A stretch of DNA of 64,000 bases from RGIG3013 sp045538935 (GTDB taxonomy: Bacteria; Bacillota; Clostridia; Oscillospirales; Acutalibacteraceae). Every line of letters starts with the position of its first letter. Within the stretch, counting starts at the first letter, position 1. Position numbers and translations under genes: made by a program. The notes beneath the pieces are model-generated. The model saw only the letters and a list, made by a program, of their open reading frames with translations, was not told the origin of the DNA and ran no database searches. This document shows, piece by piece, positions 36,847 through 45,275 of this stretch. The DNA is taken from assembly GCA_045538935.1 (NCBI GenBank), contig JAZQEI010000023.1:56057-120056 (forward strand), read 5' to 3'.

Positions 36847-37641
36847 TTAAATAACAAATTTATCGTCTTCGGTTAAATTTAGTAAATCTACCGCACGTTC
36901 AAATATCTTTTTGCAATTATTAAAGGTGCTTGGGTGATGTGCGTCAGAGCCACAGTAAAATTTACAACCGGCTTCTTTTGCGATTTTATAAGGCCTTAAT
37001 ATAATGTCGGCTTCCTTTTCGGCAAAACTCATATCACTTGCATTTAATTCAATACCGATTCCAAGTTTAGCCGCTTTTTTAAAGAGCTTTTGCATTTTGT
37101 CTGTTTTAAGAAGATTTAAAACCTCTAAATACTCATTTCTTGTGGGGGCAATTAGACTGCAAGTTAAATGCGCAAGACCGATTTTTTTAAACGGCAGATT
37201 CATTTGCAAAACAGCTTCTAATCTTTTAACCCAAGCCTCTGCACGTGTATATGCATTTAAGGAGTCTTGCTCAGATAATGTAAACCCACGCATATGAAAA
37301 TGAGTGGTAGGAATAATAAAAAAATCAAACAAATCAAATTTTTCTTTATAAATACCCAAGGTAAAATCTTTATTAAGCTCGGTTTCACAGCCAAATAAAA
37401 AGCGAACATTACTGTCTTTAGGCAAGGGAAGAGCTTTAGATATATGTGCATAATTTTGCGGTGCGTACCAGTCGGAAGCGCCATTTACAGCACTATCCCA
37501 AAAATGATCGGTAAGGCATACTGTTTTTAAAGAGTTATCCTTAGCGTACTCTAAAATTCTTTGGGTGGTTTGTTCGACATCAGATGAACAAGAAGAAAGA
37601 AGGGAATGAATATGCAAATCGTTATCAACAATATATTTCAA
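36847..37641 (-). CDS. PHP-domain phosphoesterase (histidinol-phosphatase-like)
   Basis: The protein (about 264 aa) has the PHP metal-binding motifs DLHIHSLLSSCS, CLTDHFWD, the central FGCETELN, a later TTHFH and the end motif YCGSDAHHP. Such proteins hydrolyse phosphate esters with a metal centre; histidinol phosphate is one option, but no his gene is near. The TTG at 37641 with GGGTGA upstream is taken as start; the frame is open for eleven codons further. It is the last chromosomal gene before the mobile element. Confidence 0.82.
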   Translation of the reverse strand: MKYIVDNDLHIHSLLSSCSSDVEQTTQRILEYAKDNSLKTVCLTDHFWDSAVNGASDWYAPQNYAHISKALPLPKDSNVRFLFGCETELNKDFTLGIYKEKFDLFDFFIIPTTHFHMRGFTLSEQDSLNAYTRAEAWVKRLEAVLQMNLPFKKIGLAHLTCSLIAPTRNEYLEVLNLLKTDKMQKLFKKAAKLGIGIELNASDMSFAEKEADIILRPYKIAKEAGCKFYCGSDAHHPSTFNNCKKIFERAVDLLNLTEDDKFVI

Positions 37642-37746
37642 ATTAATCACCCAAAGTATTATACTACAAACCATTCTTTAAAAGCAATAGATTGCTAAAA
37701 ATACAGAAAGATATATTATTGATTCGCGGTCAATTCCCCGTTTATA

Positions 37747-39303
37747 CTAAACAAGAAATAAAAATAGGTAGCACTTTGCAGTACTACCCACTTTATTTTT
37801 TGGTGGAGCGGGTGTCATCAAGGATGAACACCCCTCCGTTTCAGCATTTTCGCCCTCAAAAGCTTCTTCAATATCATCAAGCGGGATATTTTCGATGCTC
37901 AAAGGCTTCTTACTTGCGTTGATAATCAAGGTGAAGTGATCGTCATACAAGTAAATGGAATGAACGAATATATTGATAATCGCTCTGCGCTTATTAAAGT
38001 CATCAAGGGGCATTTCGCATACATAATCAAGAAAGGCTAAAATCTGCGCTTCGGACAAACAGATTTTCTTGTTGTTCTCGATAGCGAGCTGAGTTTCCAA
38101 TTCCTCTTTTTCTGCTTGTCGCTGATGCAGTCGCTCAGTGAGCATATCAACCGATTGACCTTGCTCAATACCTTTCCAAAGGTTTTCGATAGCAATATCA
38201 ACTTCCTTAATAGCCTTTTTGAGTTCACGCACCGATATATTATCGGGACTCTTGTTACATTCCTCTGCAACCCGTTTTGCAATATATCGGATTTTATCAT
38301 CAGTGAGCATTTTAAGGCATTCGCTGACAACACGATCTTCGATATAATCCTTACCGATTATCTTCTTATCACATTTCTTTTTACGAGCCTTCTTGCACAT
38401 ATAATAGTGGTATTGCTTACCGGACTTTCCCGTGCCACCGTATCCCACCATCATTTCCTTACAATGACCGCAGAATAGTTTTGTAGTTAAGAGATATTCG
38501 TTTTCGCCCCTTGTTCGGGCGGGTGCAGATTTGTTTTTGTTCATAAGCGCTTGTACCCGATAAAATAAGTCATCATCCAAGATGCGTGGCATACCACCGG
38601 GCGTTTCAACTCCTTTGTATAAATATATACCAATATAGCGTTTGTTTTTGAGAAGGCGGCTAAGGCTGTTATATGTGAACTCATTGCCAATAGAGGTTTT
38701 AACCTTTCTTCGCTGTAAATCTTTAACGATTTCCGCTTTGGTTTCACCACTTGCATATCGTTCAAATATTTCACGAACAATAGCCGCTTCTGCTTCATCA
38801 ACATAAAAGGTGCGGTCTTTCTTATCCACCTTAAATCCAAGTCCGGGATTGCTACCGTTTGACAGGCATTTCTCGGCATTGATAGACATACCTCTGTGGA
38901 TTTTCTGTGCAAGTTCCACCGAGTAATATTCTGCCATACTTTCAAGGACACCTTCAATAAGGATACCCGAAGCATCATCGGTGATATTTTCTTTCGCAGA
39001 TAAAACCCTAACACCGTTTTTCTTTAATTTCGCTTTATAAATCGCACTGTCATAGCGGTTACGGGCGAAGCGGTCAAGTTGATACACAAGCACGCCTTCA
39101 AAAGTGTGTTTATCACTATCGGCTATCATTCTTTGAAAATCGGCACGGGTATCAAACTTACCGCTTTGTGCTCGGTCAATATATTCACCAACAATCGTAT
39201 AATTGTGCGATTCGGCATATTCATAACAGACTTTTAATTGTCCTTCAATAGATTGCTCGGTTTGGCTATGGCTTGAGAACCGAGCATATATTACAACATT
39301 CAT
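37747..39303 (-). CDS. Large serine recombinase (integrase of the mobile element)
   Basis: This 518-aa site-specific recombinase integrates and excises the element. The N-terminal resolvase domain has the catalytic Ser in YARFSSHSQTEQS and the motifs GVLVYQLDRFARNRYD and EGVLESMAEYYSVELA; then a recombinase domain, a zinc ribbon (FCGHCKEM ... CKKARKKKC) and a coiled coil at about residues 370-420. The ATG at 39303 with GGAGG is chosen. The gene points out of the element with its 3' end near the junction, as is usual. Its promoter is one of the four shared element promoters. Confidence 0.94.
   Translation of the reverse strand: MNVVIYARFSSHSQTEQSIEGQLKVCYEYAESHNYTIVGEYIDRAQSGKFDTRADFQRMIADSDKHTFEGVLVYQLDRFARNRYDSAIYKAKLKKNGVRVLSAKENITDDASGILIEGVLESMAEYYSVELAQKIHRGMSINAEKCLSNGSNPGLGFKVDKKDRTFYVDEAEAAIVREIFERYASGETKAEIVKDLQRRKVKTSIGNEFTYNSLSRLLKNKRYIGIYLYKGVETPGGMPRILDDDLFYRVQALMNKNKSAPARTRGENEYLLTTKLFCGHCKEMMVGYGGTGKSGKQYHYYMCKKARKKKCDKKIIGKDYIEDRVVSECLKMLTDDKIRYIAKRVAEECNKSPDNISVRELKKAIKEVDIAIENLWKGIEQGQSVDMLTERLHQRQAEKEELETQLAIENNKKICLSEAQILAFLDYVCEMPLDDFNKRRAIINIFVHSIYLYDDHFTLIINASKKPLSIENIPLDDIEEAFEGENAETEGCSSLMTPAPPKNKVGSTAKCYLFLFLV
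37799..37809 (+). other. Candidate attL core of the first element
   Basis: TTTGGTGGAGC lies in the last codons of the recombinase gene. A 10-of-11 match in direct orientation, TTTGGTGGAAC, lies at 56432-56442 in the 3' end of the second recombinase but in another reading frame. If these are attachment cores, element 1 spans from here to 56.4 kb. This is an inference from two short matches. Confidence 0.25.
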
Positions 39304-39332
39304 CTGTGTTCCTCCAATCATATCCATACATA

Positions 39333-39368
39333 ATTATAATCATCCTCCTTTAATAGTCGATTGTACGG
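39333..39368 (-). promoter_or_regulatory. Shared element promoter, copy 1 (serine recombinase gene)
   Basis: On the minus strand CCGTACAATCGACT (39368-39355) has TCGACT as -35, followed after 16 bases by TATAAT (39338-39333). It lies 52 bases before the recombinase start. The same 14-base block recurs before three more genes of the element. Confidence 0.7.
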
Positions 39369-39372
39369 AAAG

Positions 39373-39570
39373 TTAGACACCCGATGCGGGTGCATCGGGT
39401 GTCCTTTCTGCATATTCAGGGTGGTTAGCAAGCCACTTTTCAAAGTATGCTTTGCCCTCATCACTATCATAGAATTTCCTTATCTCAGGTACTAATGCTT
39501 TTGCAAAAGAAGTGAGCAGTTCTTCGGGCAATTCTACGTTGGTATAATCAATTTTGGGGTATTTTTTCAT
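39373..39570 (-). CDS. Small acidic protein of the mobile element, unknown function
   Basis: This 65-aa protein starts at an ATG with GAGGTGAG and follows the ParB-like gene by nine bases. It is helical and charged (KIDYTNVELPEELLTSFA, then YFEKWLANHPEYAER). I recall similar short proteins next to recombinases in Clostridial elements, but no function is known to me. A shared-type promoter starts just after its end. Confidence 0.6.
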   Translation of the reverse strand: MKKYPKIDYTNVELPEELLTSFAKALVPEIRKFYDSDEGKAYFEKWLANHPEYAERTPDAPASGV

Positions 39571-39579
39571 AGGCTCACC

Positions 39580-40437
39580 TCATCGATCTCGGTCACGCTG
39601 TCGGAGAAGATAACGGTGATAATGCTCGCAGGCTTTAAGCACAAATTCCTCCGTCTGCTTTGCGTTGGCTTTAGGAACGTATTTGCGAATACGCTCCATT
39701 GGGACTTTGAACATTTCCCGCTGATTGGCTTTTTCCTCGCTCATCACGGCGGCGATAACTTCGGGAGTCAAACCTTGCTCTTGGCTCATCTTCTTAAAGC
39801 GGCAAGCCTGAGAGAGTGACGGGGTGCAATCATTCAACTCCATCTGCTCCAAAAGGTCGTACTGTTCCTGCTCATTGAGATAGGAAAGTTCAACGGCGGG
39901 AGTGAAGGAAATACGCCCGTCGTCCACATATTGCAGAATTTCGGGGATAAGGTTGGTAAGGCGGATATAGCGGCGTACTTGTTCGTGACTGTCACCACTT
40001 TCTGCTCCGACCATTTCAGTTGTACGGGACTTTGCCACAACTTGTGGCGAAGTTAGATCACTACGCCATCCTTGATGCTTCATTGCTTCAAGTTTCATCT
40101 TGTAAGCAAAGGCTTTTTCAGAAGGTAGAATATGCTCTCGGTGTAGGTTGCTGTCCACGAGCACGATTGCCGATGCATCACGGTCAAGGGAAACAACTAA
40201 GGCAGGGACTTCCGTAATCCCTGCCTTTCTGCTTGCCATAACCCGTCTGTGACCGGATATGATCTCATATTCGTCTGTGGTGTTTTCCAAGGGGCGGACT
40301 ATGATGGGAGATACAACGCCGTGCGTCTTAATGCTTTCGGCAAGGGTTTCCATTTCTTCGTTGTCCTGCACTTTGTAGGGGTGGTTCTCAAAAGGGTGTA
40401 ATTTCTCGATAGAGATGTTTTTCTTAGTATTTTTCAT
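39580..40437 (-). CDS. ParB/Spo0J-family partition-like protein
   Basis: The 285-aa protein has the ParB N-terminal nuclease-like/CTPase region (IEKLHPFENHPYKVQDNEE and YEIISGHRRVMASRKAG) at residues 9-80 followed by the DNA-binding helices (about 100-200). The C-terminal part is variable. Such element-encoded ParB-like proteins may stabilise or regulate the circular form; no ParA is next to it. The ATG overlaps the relaxase stop codon (ATGA), so the two are coupled. Confidence 0.88.
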   Translation of the reverse strand: MKNTKKNISIEKLHPFENHPYKVQDNEEMETLAESIKTHGVVSPIIVRPLENTTDEYEIISGHRRVMASRKAGITEVPALVVSLDRDASAIVLVDSNLHREHILPSEKAFAYKMKLEAMKHQGWRSDLTSPQVVAKSRTTEMVGAESGDSHEQVRRYIRLTNLIPEILQYVDDGRISFTPAVELSYLNEQEQYDLLEQMELNDCTPSLSQACRFKKMSQEQGLTPEVIAAVMSEEKANQREMFKVPMERIRKYVPKANAKQTEEFVLKACEHYHRYLLRQRDRDR

Positions 40438-41807
40438 CGTTCATAACCTCGTTCTTTCTTTTTAATCAAATTATTTCGTTTCATTTCGATATTGCGCTCC
40501 TGCTCAAGAAGCTCGTGAATTTTTGGAATATGCTCCTCGATGCGTTTTACAATATCTCTATGCTTTCGCAGGGGTGTGATTTGCTTGGTGATTTCTTTGG
40601 CTTGTGCCTTCAAAGCAGCATCTTCTTCAGGAGTTTTGGCACGGCGGATTTTTAAGCGAACCGCATACCGTTCCTGCTCCAACTCAGAGATATGGGTAGA
40701 TAAGTTTTCTTGAAATGACAAAAGCTCCTTTGGCGACTCAATGTGGTTGTCGCAAAGGAGCTTGTATTCCTCAATATATTTATCTAATTTCTGTACCTCT
40801 GTCCGCATCATTGGGGAAAGTGGGCGGTTGTGCTTTTCCTCGATATTGTTGCCCGTGCATATTTTCAGCAGTTCAATAAACAGGGCAAATAATACTTGAA
40901 CTGTGTCCATACGCTCCACCCGCCGCCATTCATATTCGATTATGAGCAGGGGTTTTCGCTTATACGGCGCATTATAAATGGTGGTCAGAATCTGTCCGAC
41001 TTGATTTTCACGGCACCGCTGACGTATGCGCTCTTTGGAATAATCCTCACCCAAACTGCTGATACGGATTGCCCGTTTCCATCCGTCTGCTATAACGGAA
41101 GGATGATCGTAGTAAAAGTCACGCTCAAAGCGATAACCGAGATTTTTCATACAATACTCGATTTCTTTGAAACTTCCGCTGTTTGCGATGGCTTCATCCA
41201 CATCCCGACGCAGTATATCTCGGTGAGTGAGCTTGCCGGACTTCTGTACCCAATACGCTTTCTTATTTCCGTAAAAATGCGTAAAGGGTATTACGGACTT
41301 TCCGTGTTCTTTGCAGACCGCATCGGAGATCTGTCGAAGCTCCACGTGGTCACGGATATGGTTTTCAAACTTCCTGCCCGTCCTAAACGATACCGAGTTC
41401 ACCACAAAATGATTGTGGATATTATCGGTATTGAGATGGGTGTTGACGACTACCTCATAATTTGCTCCCCACATCCGTTTTGCTGTTTCTACACCGATAC
41501 AGTGTGCTTCGGCGGGAGTGACTTCTTCTGCTACAAAACTCTGATACCCGTGATAAGCAACGTTGCCGCCAAGTTTCCCATACCGCCGTTTGGTTGCCAT
41601 CATACATTGATAAGCTCGTTGCTTCGGACAATTAATTCCCGACACATACATTGTTTGGTCGGTCTTTTGGTCGTTCTCCACGTAACGGAGCGCCGCCCAC
41701 AAGTCCTCGTCCAAGAACTTTTTATCGGTGGTTTTATCGGGGTTCTCCGCATAGTCGATAACTTCCTTTAATCGGGACTTGACGGGCCAGAAGCCTGTGC
41801 TTGCCAT
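40434..41807 (-). CDS. Mobilization relaxase (MobA/VirD2 family, MOBP-like)
   Basis: The relaxase nicks the element at oriT and pilots the strand in conjugal transfer. The 457-aa protein has the N-terminal domain with a candidate catalytic Tyr region (QRAYQCMMATKRRYG) and the HUH metal site in NTHLNTDNIHNHFVVNSVSF, about residues 120-140. A coiled coil is seen in the last 100 residues (ELEQERYAVRLKIRRAKTPE). It starts at ATG with AAGGAGGTGG and overlaps the mobC end by 40 bases. Transfer must rely on machinery from elsewhere, since none is visible. Confidence 0.9.
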   Translation of the reverse strand: MASTGFWPVKSRLKEVIDYAENPDKTTDKKFLDEDLWAALRYVENDQKTDQTMYVSGINCPKQRAYQCMMATKRRYGKLGGNVAYHGYQSFVAEEVTPAEAHCIGVETAKRMWGANYEVVVNTHLNTDNIHNHFVVNSVSFRTGRKFENHIRDHVELRQISDAVCKEHGKSVIPFTHFYGNKKAYWVQKSGKLTHRDILRRDVDEAIANSGSFKEIEYCMKNLGYRFERDFYYDHPSVIADGWKRAIRISSLGEDYSKERIRQRCRENQVGQILTTIYNAPYKRKPLLIIEYEWRRVERMDTVQVLFALFIELLKICTGNNIEEKHNRPLSPMMRTEVQKLDKYIEEYKLLCDNHIESPKELLSFQENLSTHISELEQERYAVRLKIRRAKTPEEDAALKAQAKEITKQITPLRKHRDIVKRIEEHIPKIHELLEQERNIEMKRNNLIKKKERGYER

Positions 41808-42127
41808 TGTGCCACCTCCTTGCGTATCTGCCGTGCGGTTTGCTTTGGCGTATCTATGATTTCGGCATAAATATCGTCAAAGAGTTTCAGTGCCGCCGTT
41901 TCCACTTCGGGAGATAACTCACGGTTGAGCAGTTCGCTCAGTTTCTCGTTAAAAGCATAAAAGGCATCGGGAACAACTGCTTTCACAGTATATCCCAATG
42001 CCCGTTTACGGAGATATTCAGCGACGGGGATGCCACAACTTTCGGCAAGCTCGGTGATCTTCTTTTTCTCCTGCGGAGATACCCGAAGATACAAGCGGCA
42101 CAGTTTTTCTTTTGGGTTTCTATTCAT
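41768..42127 (-). CDS. mobC: MobC-type relaxosome accessory protein
   Basis: This 119-aa protein (RLYLRVSPQEKKKITELAES then GIPVAEYLRKRALG) is a ribbon-helix-helix DNA-binding protein of the MobC family, which melts or marks oriT for the relaxase. The ATG at 42127 has GAAGG seven bases upstream, better than the ATG at 42133. The structured region just upstream is the likely oriT. Confidence 0.85.
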   Translation of the reverse strand: MNRNPKEKLCRLYLRVSPQEKKKITELAESCGIPVAEYLRKRALGYTVKAVVPDAFYAFNEKLSELLNRELSPEVETAALKLFDDIYAEIIDTPKQTARQIRKEVAQWQAQASGPSSPD

Positions 42128-42156
42128 ATACATACCTTCTTTCTGTAATCGGGGTA

Positions 42157-42230
42157 TTAGGGGTGTCCCCTAAAGGTGAACAGTAGGCGGGAACGCTTAC
42201 TGTTTATTTGGAACTTGCCGTACAAGTTCC
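42157..42230. other. Candidate origin of transfer: three adjacent perfect hairpins upstream of mobC
   Basis: TTAGGGG (42157-42163) pairs with CCCCTAA (42167-42173); AACAGTA (42179-42185) with TACTGTT (42198-42204); GGAACTTG (42210-42217) with CAAGTTCC (42223-42230). Three inverted repeats in 74 bases directly before mobC and the relaxase fit the usual place and form of an oriT, but the nic site cannot be read off. Confidence 0.5.
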
Positions 42231-42237
42231 CTGCTTG

Positions 42238-42558
42238 TTACGGTGTAAGACAGGCTTTATCTGCCTCATACCGTTCTACCTTCCTCAAATAGGCAATGCC
42301 ATTCTTTGCTTTCTCAAACGTAAGCATAAGCGTTGCGCCTTCTTCAATTTCGGGGATGCCGAGATAACCGGTGTTTTGCCAAGCGGAAGCCATAACCTTA
42401 TTGCCGTTTTCAAAGGTGAAAAAGCCGAGTACATTTCGGTTTTTCCCCCAACGCTTATAGTCGAGCTTTGCAATAAAAACACCGTCATTTTCGTTTGTTT
42501 TATAATCGTCTACACAGATGCCTAAACTCTGCATCTGCTTTAATGAATATGCTCTCAT
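42238..42558 (-). CDS. Unknown element protein, 106 aa
   Basis: This soluble protein opens MRAYSLKQMQSLGICVDDYK and looks beta-rich (FIAKLDYKRWGKNRNVLGFF). I do not recognise a family. It has a good AAGGAGG ribosome site and its own short promoter region between a terminator and itself. It lies between the segregation pair and the candidate oriT, so an accessory role in plasmid-like upkeep is possible. Confidence 0.6.
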   Translation of the reverse strand: MRAYSLKQMQSLGICVDDYKTNENDGVFIAKLDYKRWGKNRNVLGFFTFENGNKVMASAWQNTGYLGIPEIEEGATLMLTFEKAKNGIAYLRKVERYEADKACLTP

Positions 42559-42620
42559 AAATGATTTCCTCCTTGATTTTGATATAATGCCAAAGTGATG
42601 CCGCCCATTATTTCGGGATA

Positions 42621-42650
42621 TAAAAAAGCGGCATCACCCTGATGCCACGA
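42621..42650 (-). terminator. Terminator of the parM-parR-like operon
   Basis: GGCATCA (42630-42636) pairs with TGATGCC (42640-42646); on the minus strand a T-run follows the stem. Confidence 0.8.
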
Positions 42651-42651
42651 A

Positions 42652-42933
42652 TTAGAGAAACAGATCGAGGGAGTCCATAAGTTCATCCTCATCTGCCGAT
42701 ATTTTTTCGGCGGGTAAAACCTCCGCTGTCTGTATAACAGACATATCCTTAAGACAATCTCTGATTGTTTCCCGTATAACCTCTGTCAGATTGCCTCCTT
42801 GCTCAAAATAAGCATTTATTGCCATAATAATTGCTTTGTTTTTTGAGTCGGTCACAGTCAGCAAATGTTCCCAAGCCTTGCGGTCAGTTTCATTATCCAA
42901 ATTAAACCTAAGGCTTAATCGCTTAATTTTCAT
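42652..42933 (-). CDS. ParR-like adaptor protein of a plasmid segregation pair
   Basis: This 93-aa protein (MKIKRLSLRFNLDNETDRKA onward) starts like ribbon-helix-helix ParR proteins and has an acidic C-terminal tail (EDELMDSLDLFL), which in ParR binds the ParM filament. Its ATG overlaps the TGA of the ParM-like gene (ATGA). The role is inferred from position and shape, because ParR proteins vary strongly in sequence. Confidence 0.65.
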   Translation of the reverse strand: MKIKRLSLRFNLDNETDRKAWEHLLTVTDSKNKAIIMAINAYFEQGGNLTEVIRETIRDCLKDMSVIQTAEVLPAEKISADEDELMDSLDLFL

Positions 42934-43859
42934 ACCTGACGACCACCGCTACGGAGCAATTTCATTTCAAGCATACGCTCATATCCTTTAGCGGTGGCAC
43001 AAATATCATCATTGATAGTCACTCGACTTTCGTCGCAATCGGCAAAATTACGGATAAGACAACCGCCGCCACCTACAACATACAATTTCATCAATTTCGG
43101 ATCATAACCGTGTTTGCGAAGTCTGCGGAATATGCCTTTCACATATTCCTTTGCGGTCTCGGTAATTGTTTTGAGATAATCACCGTCAATATCTGCTGTG
43201 CCGAAGCGAAGTACACGAGTAATCATTTCTTCGGGCGGTTCAGTGTGATGAATCCTCATTAAGTTTTCTTGTACCTCAAGCATACATTTGTGAGTGCCAA
43301 ACTTCTCGGTGTAGCAGTTGGCGGGATTCGGCTTCTTATCGTTGACGAACATAATATTCATCGTACCATTTCCAATATCGCAAAGCATATTAACGCCTGT
43401 GAAACTGGGTAGGTTGTTGACAATAGCAGCAAACCCCTGCGGATAGATTTCCGCACCGACAATCTTAATGCGGTAATCTTTATTTCGGAAAGTAAAAGAC
43501 ACCTCATTATGCTGAAGCAGATATTCTTTGAACTCTGCCTTTTGTTCGCTTACCCAAGTAAGCGGCAGCCCTGCAGCGATATACACCTCCGCTTCGGTTA
43601 TTTGTTCACGCTTTAATTCCCGTGCGATAGCGGCAAGAGTGAGAACGTAATAATCCTCATCGTTAAACTTGTCCGCCGTAAATTCCTTGTGACCGACTCC
43701 GATGGAATAATATTTATCGTTCCAAATGAGCAGGTCGCTGACAAAAGTAGGCTCGGTATCGCTTTTCATTACTCCGGTGGGAAAGCAGCAGTTCGCCGTT
43801 TTCATATTTCCGTATCCGTGATCGACACCGATAACATAAATACCGTTAATTCTTTTCAT
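42930..43859 (-). CDS. ParM/StbA-like actin-family segregation ATPase
   Basis: The 309-aa protein belongs to the actin-like plasmid segregation family. Seen are the phosphate-1 loop (GVDHGYGNMKTAN, about residues 12-24), the phosphate-2-like DIGNGTMNIMFV (about 165) and the adenosine motif VVGGGGCLIRNF (about 265-276). Such filaments push plasmid copies apart. Its presence in a chromosomally integrated element suggests a period of autonomous replication or an excised stage that must be partitioned. AAAGGAGAAC precedes the ATG. Confidence 0.88.
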   Translation of the reverse strand: MKRINGIYVIGVDHGYGNMKTANCCFPTGVMKSDTEPTFVSDLLIWNDKYYSIGVGHKEFTADKFNDEDYYVLTLAAIARELKREQITEAEVYIAAGLPLTWVSEQKAEFKEYLLQHNEVSFTFRNKDYRIKIVGAEIYPQGFAAIVNNLPSFTGVNMLCDIGNGTMNIMFVNDKKPNPANCYTEKFGTHKCMLEVQENLMRIHHTEPPEEMITRVLRFGTADIDGDYLKTITETAKEYVKGIFRRLRKHGYDPKLMKLYVVGGGGCLIRNFADCDESRVTINDDICATAKGYERMLEMKLLRSGGRQV

Positions 43860-43878
43860 TTTGCTTGTTCTCCTTTTC

Positions 43879-44109
43879 TTACTTTAATTTGTTGAGTTTC
43901 TTGATTTGTTCGTATAGTTCTTTATCTGCGGGAAGTACAGCTCTTTTGAAATAGTTGCAGTAAATTCCCGAACAACTGATGATTTGTACGCATTTGTGAG
44001 ATTCGCCGTCATCAAGCAAAATGCAGTTGCCACGATCATAGCAACTGCATAAGGTTTTTACTAATTTATTTACCCGCCTGAGATGTGACGGATGGATCTT
44101 CCATATCAT
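43879..44109 (-). CDS. Cys-rich VLP-type small protein
   Basis: This 76-aa protein contains the Cys pattern TLCSCYDRGNCILLDDG and later IISCSGIYCNYFKRAVLP, as in the Cys_rich_VLP family that recurs in Clostridial mobile elements next to segregation and mobilization genes. The ATG at 44109 is used, because GGAGG ends seven bases before it; the upstream ATG at 44115 abuts that site. Function is unknown; metal binding is inferred. Confidence 0.75.
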   Translation of the reverse strand: MIWKIHPSHLRRVNKLVKTLCSCYDRGNCILLDDGESHKCVQIISCSGIYCNYFKRAVLPADKELYEQIKKLNKLK

Positions 44110-44140
44110 TTGCATTCCTCCTTTTTTGATTTTGGGCATA

Positions 44141-44178
44141 AAAATAACACCTACCGATTTTTCATCAATAGGTGTTAT
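44141..44178 (-). terminator. Terminator after the 299-aa HTH gene
   Basis: AACACCTA (44146-44153) pairs with TAGGTGTT (44169-44176). On the minus strand a T-run follows; the stem overlaps the stop codon of the gene. Confidence 0.75.
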
Positions 44179-45074
44179 CCAGTGATTTTTCTGTTTTCAA
44201 ACCCGTAATCTTCGCCAGTAAACTTTTCATAAGCTAAACCGATCTTGCGAATACGCTTTAGAACGCCGCTATGATTTTTGTAGCTGAGCTTCTCAGCAAT
44301 ATCTTCGAGCGTATCGCCCTCTATACGCATTTGGAGAATTGCCATATCTCTTTCAGTCAGCGTTGCCTTAAACTGTTCGACCAAGATCTCAGAGGTGATA
44401 TTTTCCTCCACGTCCTGCGAAGCATCAGGCTCGTCCCACTCCTGACCGTTGTGGCTCTCAGCATAGTTATCTTTGAATTCTTCAAGGGAAATCATTGGAT
44501 GCTTGGTTCGGGTGTGATACCATTTGCGGTAAAAGTCCGTCTTTTGCCGACTGTTCCGAAAATCAAAATCTTCAAAGCATCTAAATTCCTCCGCTGTTTG
44601 TATGGTAGCATTCATATTATGCTTTTGCATTACTCTTGGTACGATATACTGCAAGTAAACGCCGATTTCTTCCTCGGATACATACCCGAAATTCTCATTG
44701 CAATTTTGGAACAAATTATTTACAGTGGGAACAATACCCTCGTCTATAAGTTCCTGTACCCAATAACCGGGTGAATGAGCAAGAATCCAAGCGGGATCAT
44801 AACCGGAATATACCTCCATATACTCACTGTGTCCCATATACGGCCATACCATATATGAGGTCGCATCAATGATAAGCAGTAAGAATAGATCGCTTTCAAT
44901 AAATTCACACGCTTCTCGATTAGAGAAAATCATACGTGGGTTTCGTGGGATTGAATTTAATTCAGCACCGCATTTTTGTAAAATGCTTTTGGGGATAAAG
45001 TAGTAAAACGGAATATATTCCGAGTTGCGAAACGGTGTGGGCGGTCCGTTTCGTCTTGTTAATAATAATGGCAT
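44175..45074 (-). CDS. Element regulator with C-terminal sigma region 4-like HTH
   Basis: This 299-aa protein has an unrecognised N-terminal 200 residues (start MPLLLTRRNGPPTPFRN; FLLLIIDATSYMVWPYMG) and a C-terminal HTH (about residues 230-280) with LTERDMAILQMRIEGDTLED and LSYKNHSGVLKRIRKIG, resembling sigma-70 region 4. No region 2 is evident, so a full sigma factor is doubtful; a regulator binding near -35 boxes is plausible. It is a candidate for recognising the four shared element promoters. AAAGGAGG precedes the ATG. Confidence 0.6.
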   Translation of the reverse strand: MPLLLTRRNGPPTPFRNSEYIPFYYFIPKSILQKCGAELNSIPRNPRMIFSNREACEFIESDLFLLLIIDATSYMVWPYMGHSEYMEVYSGYDPAWILAHSPGYWVQELIDEGIVPTVNNLFQNCNENFGYVSEEEIGVYLQYIVPRVMQKHNMNATIQTAEEFRCFEDFDFRNSRQKTDFYRKWYHTRTKHPMISLEEFKDNYAESHNGQEWDEPDASQDVEENITSEILVEQFKATLTERDMAILQMRIEGDTLEDIAEKLSYKNHSGVLKRIRKIGLAYEKFTGEDYGFENRKITG

Positions 45075-45210
45075 TTTCTTCGCCTCCTTTCCAGAGGATA
45101 GTGTCCTCTATTTATATTTCGACACAAGCAATAGTGAATTGTTCCTGCTTTATGAAAATAATTATATCATATTTCAGTGTCCAATAAAACTCCCTTTGCC
45201 GAAAAAACAA

Positions 45211-45262
45211 AAAAAGCCCCGTTGGGAATGCAGAAAATACTGCGCTCCCAACGGGGCAATTA
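45211..45262 (-). terminator. Strong GC-rich terminator between the HTH gene and the tyrosine recombinase
   Basis: GCCCCGTTGGGA (45216-45227) pairs exactly with TCCCAACGGGGC (45246-45257), with a small inner stem GCAG/CTGC. The T-run is on the minus strand, so it shields the leftward genes from transcription from the right. The rest of this stretch of about 300 bases holds an extended -10 (TGATATAAT, minus strand, near 45170) and the shared promoter at 45276. Confidence 0.75.
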
Positions 45263-45275
45263 TTATGCGAGGAAT

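Noticed and set aside
40896..41771. Long plus-strand open frame of 291 codons opposite the relaxase
   Set aside because: It is the antisense shadow of the relaxase, which has HUH motifs, a ribosome site and operon context.
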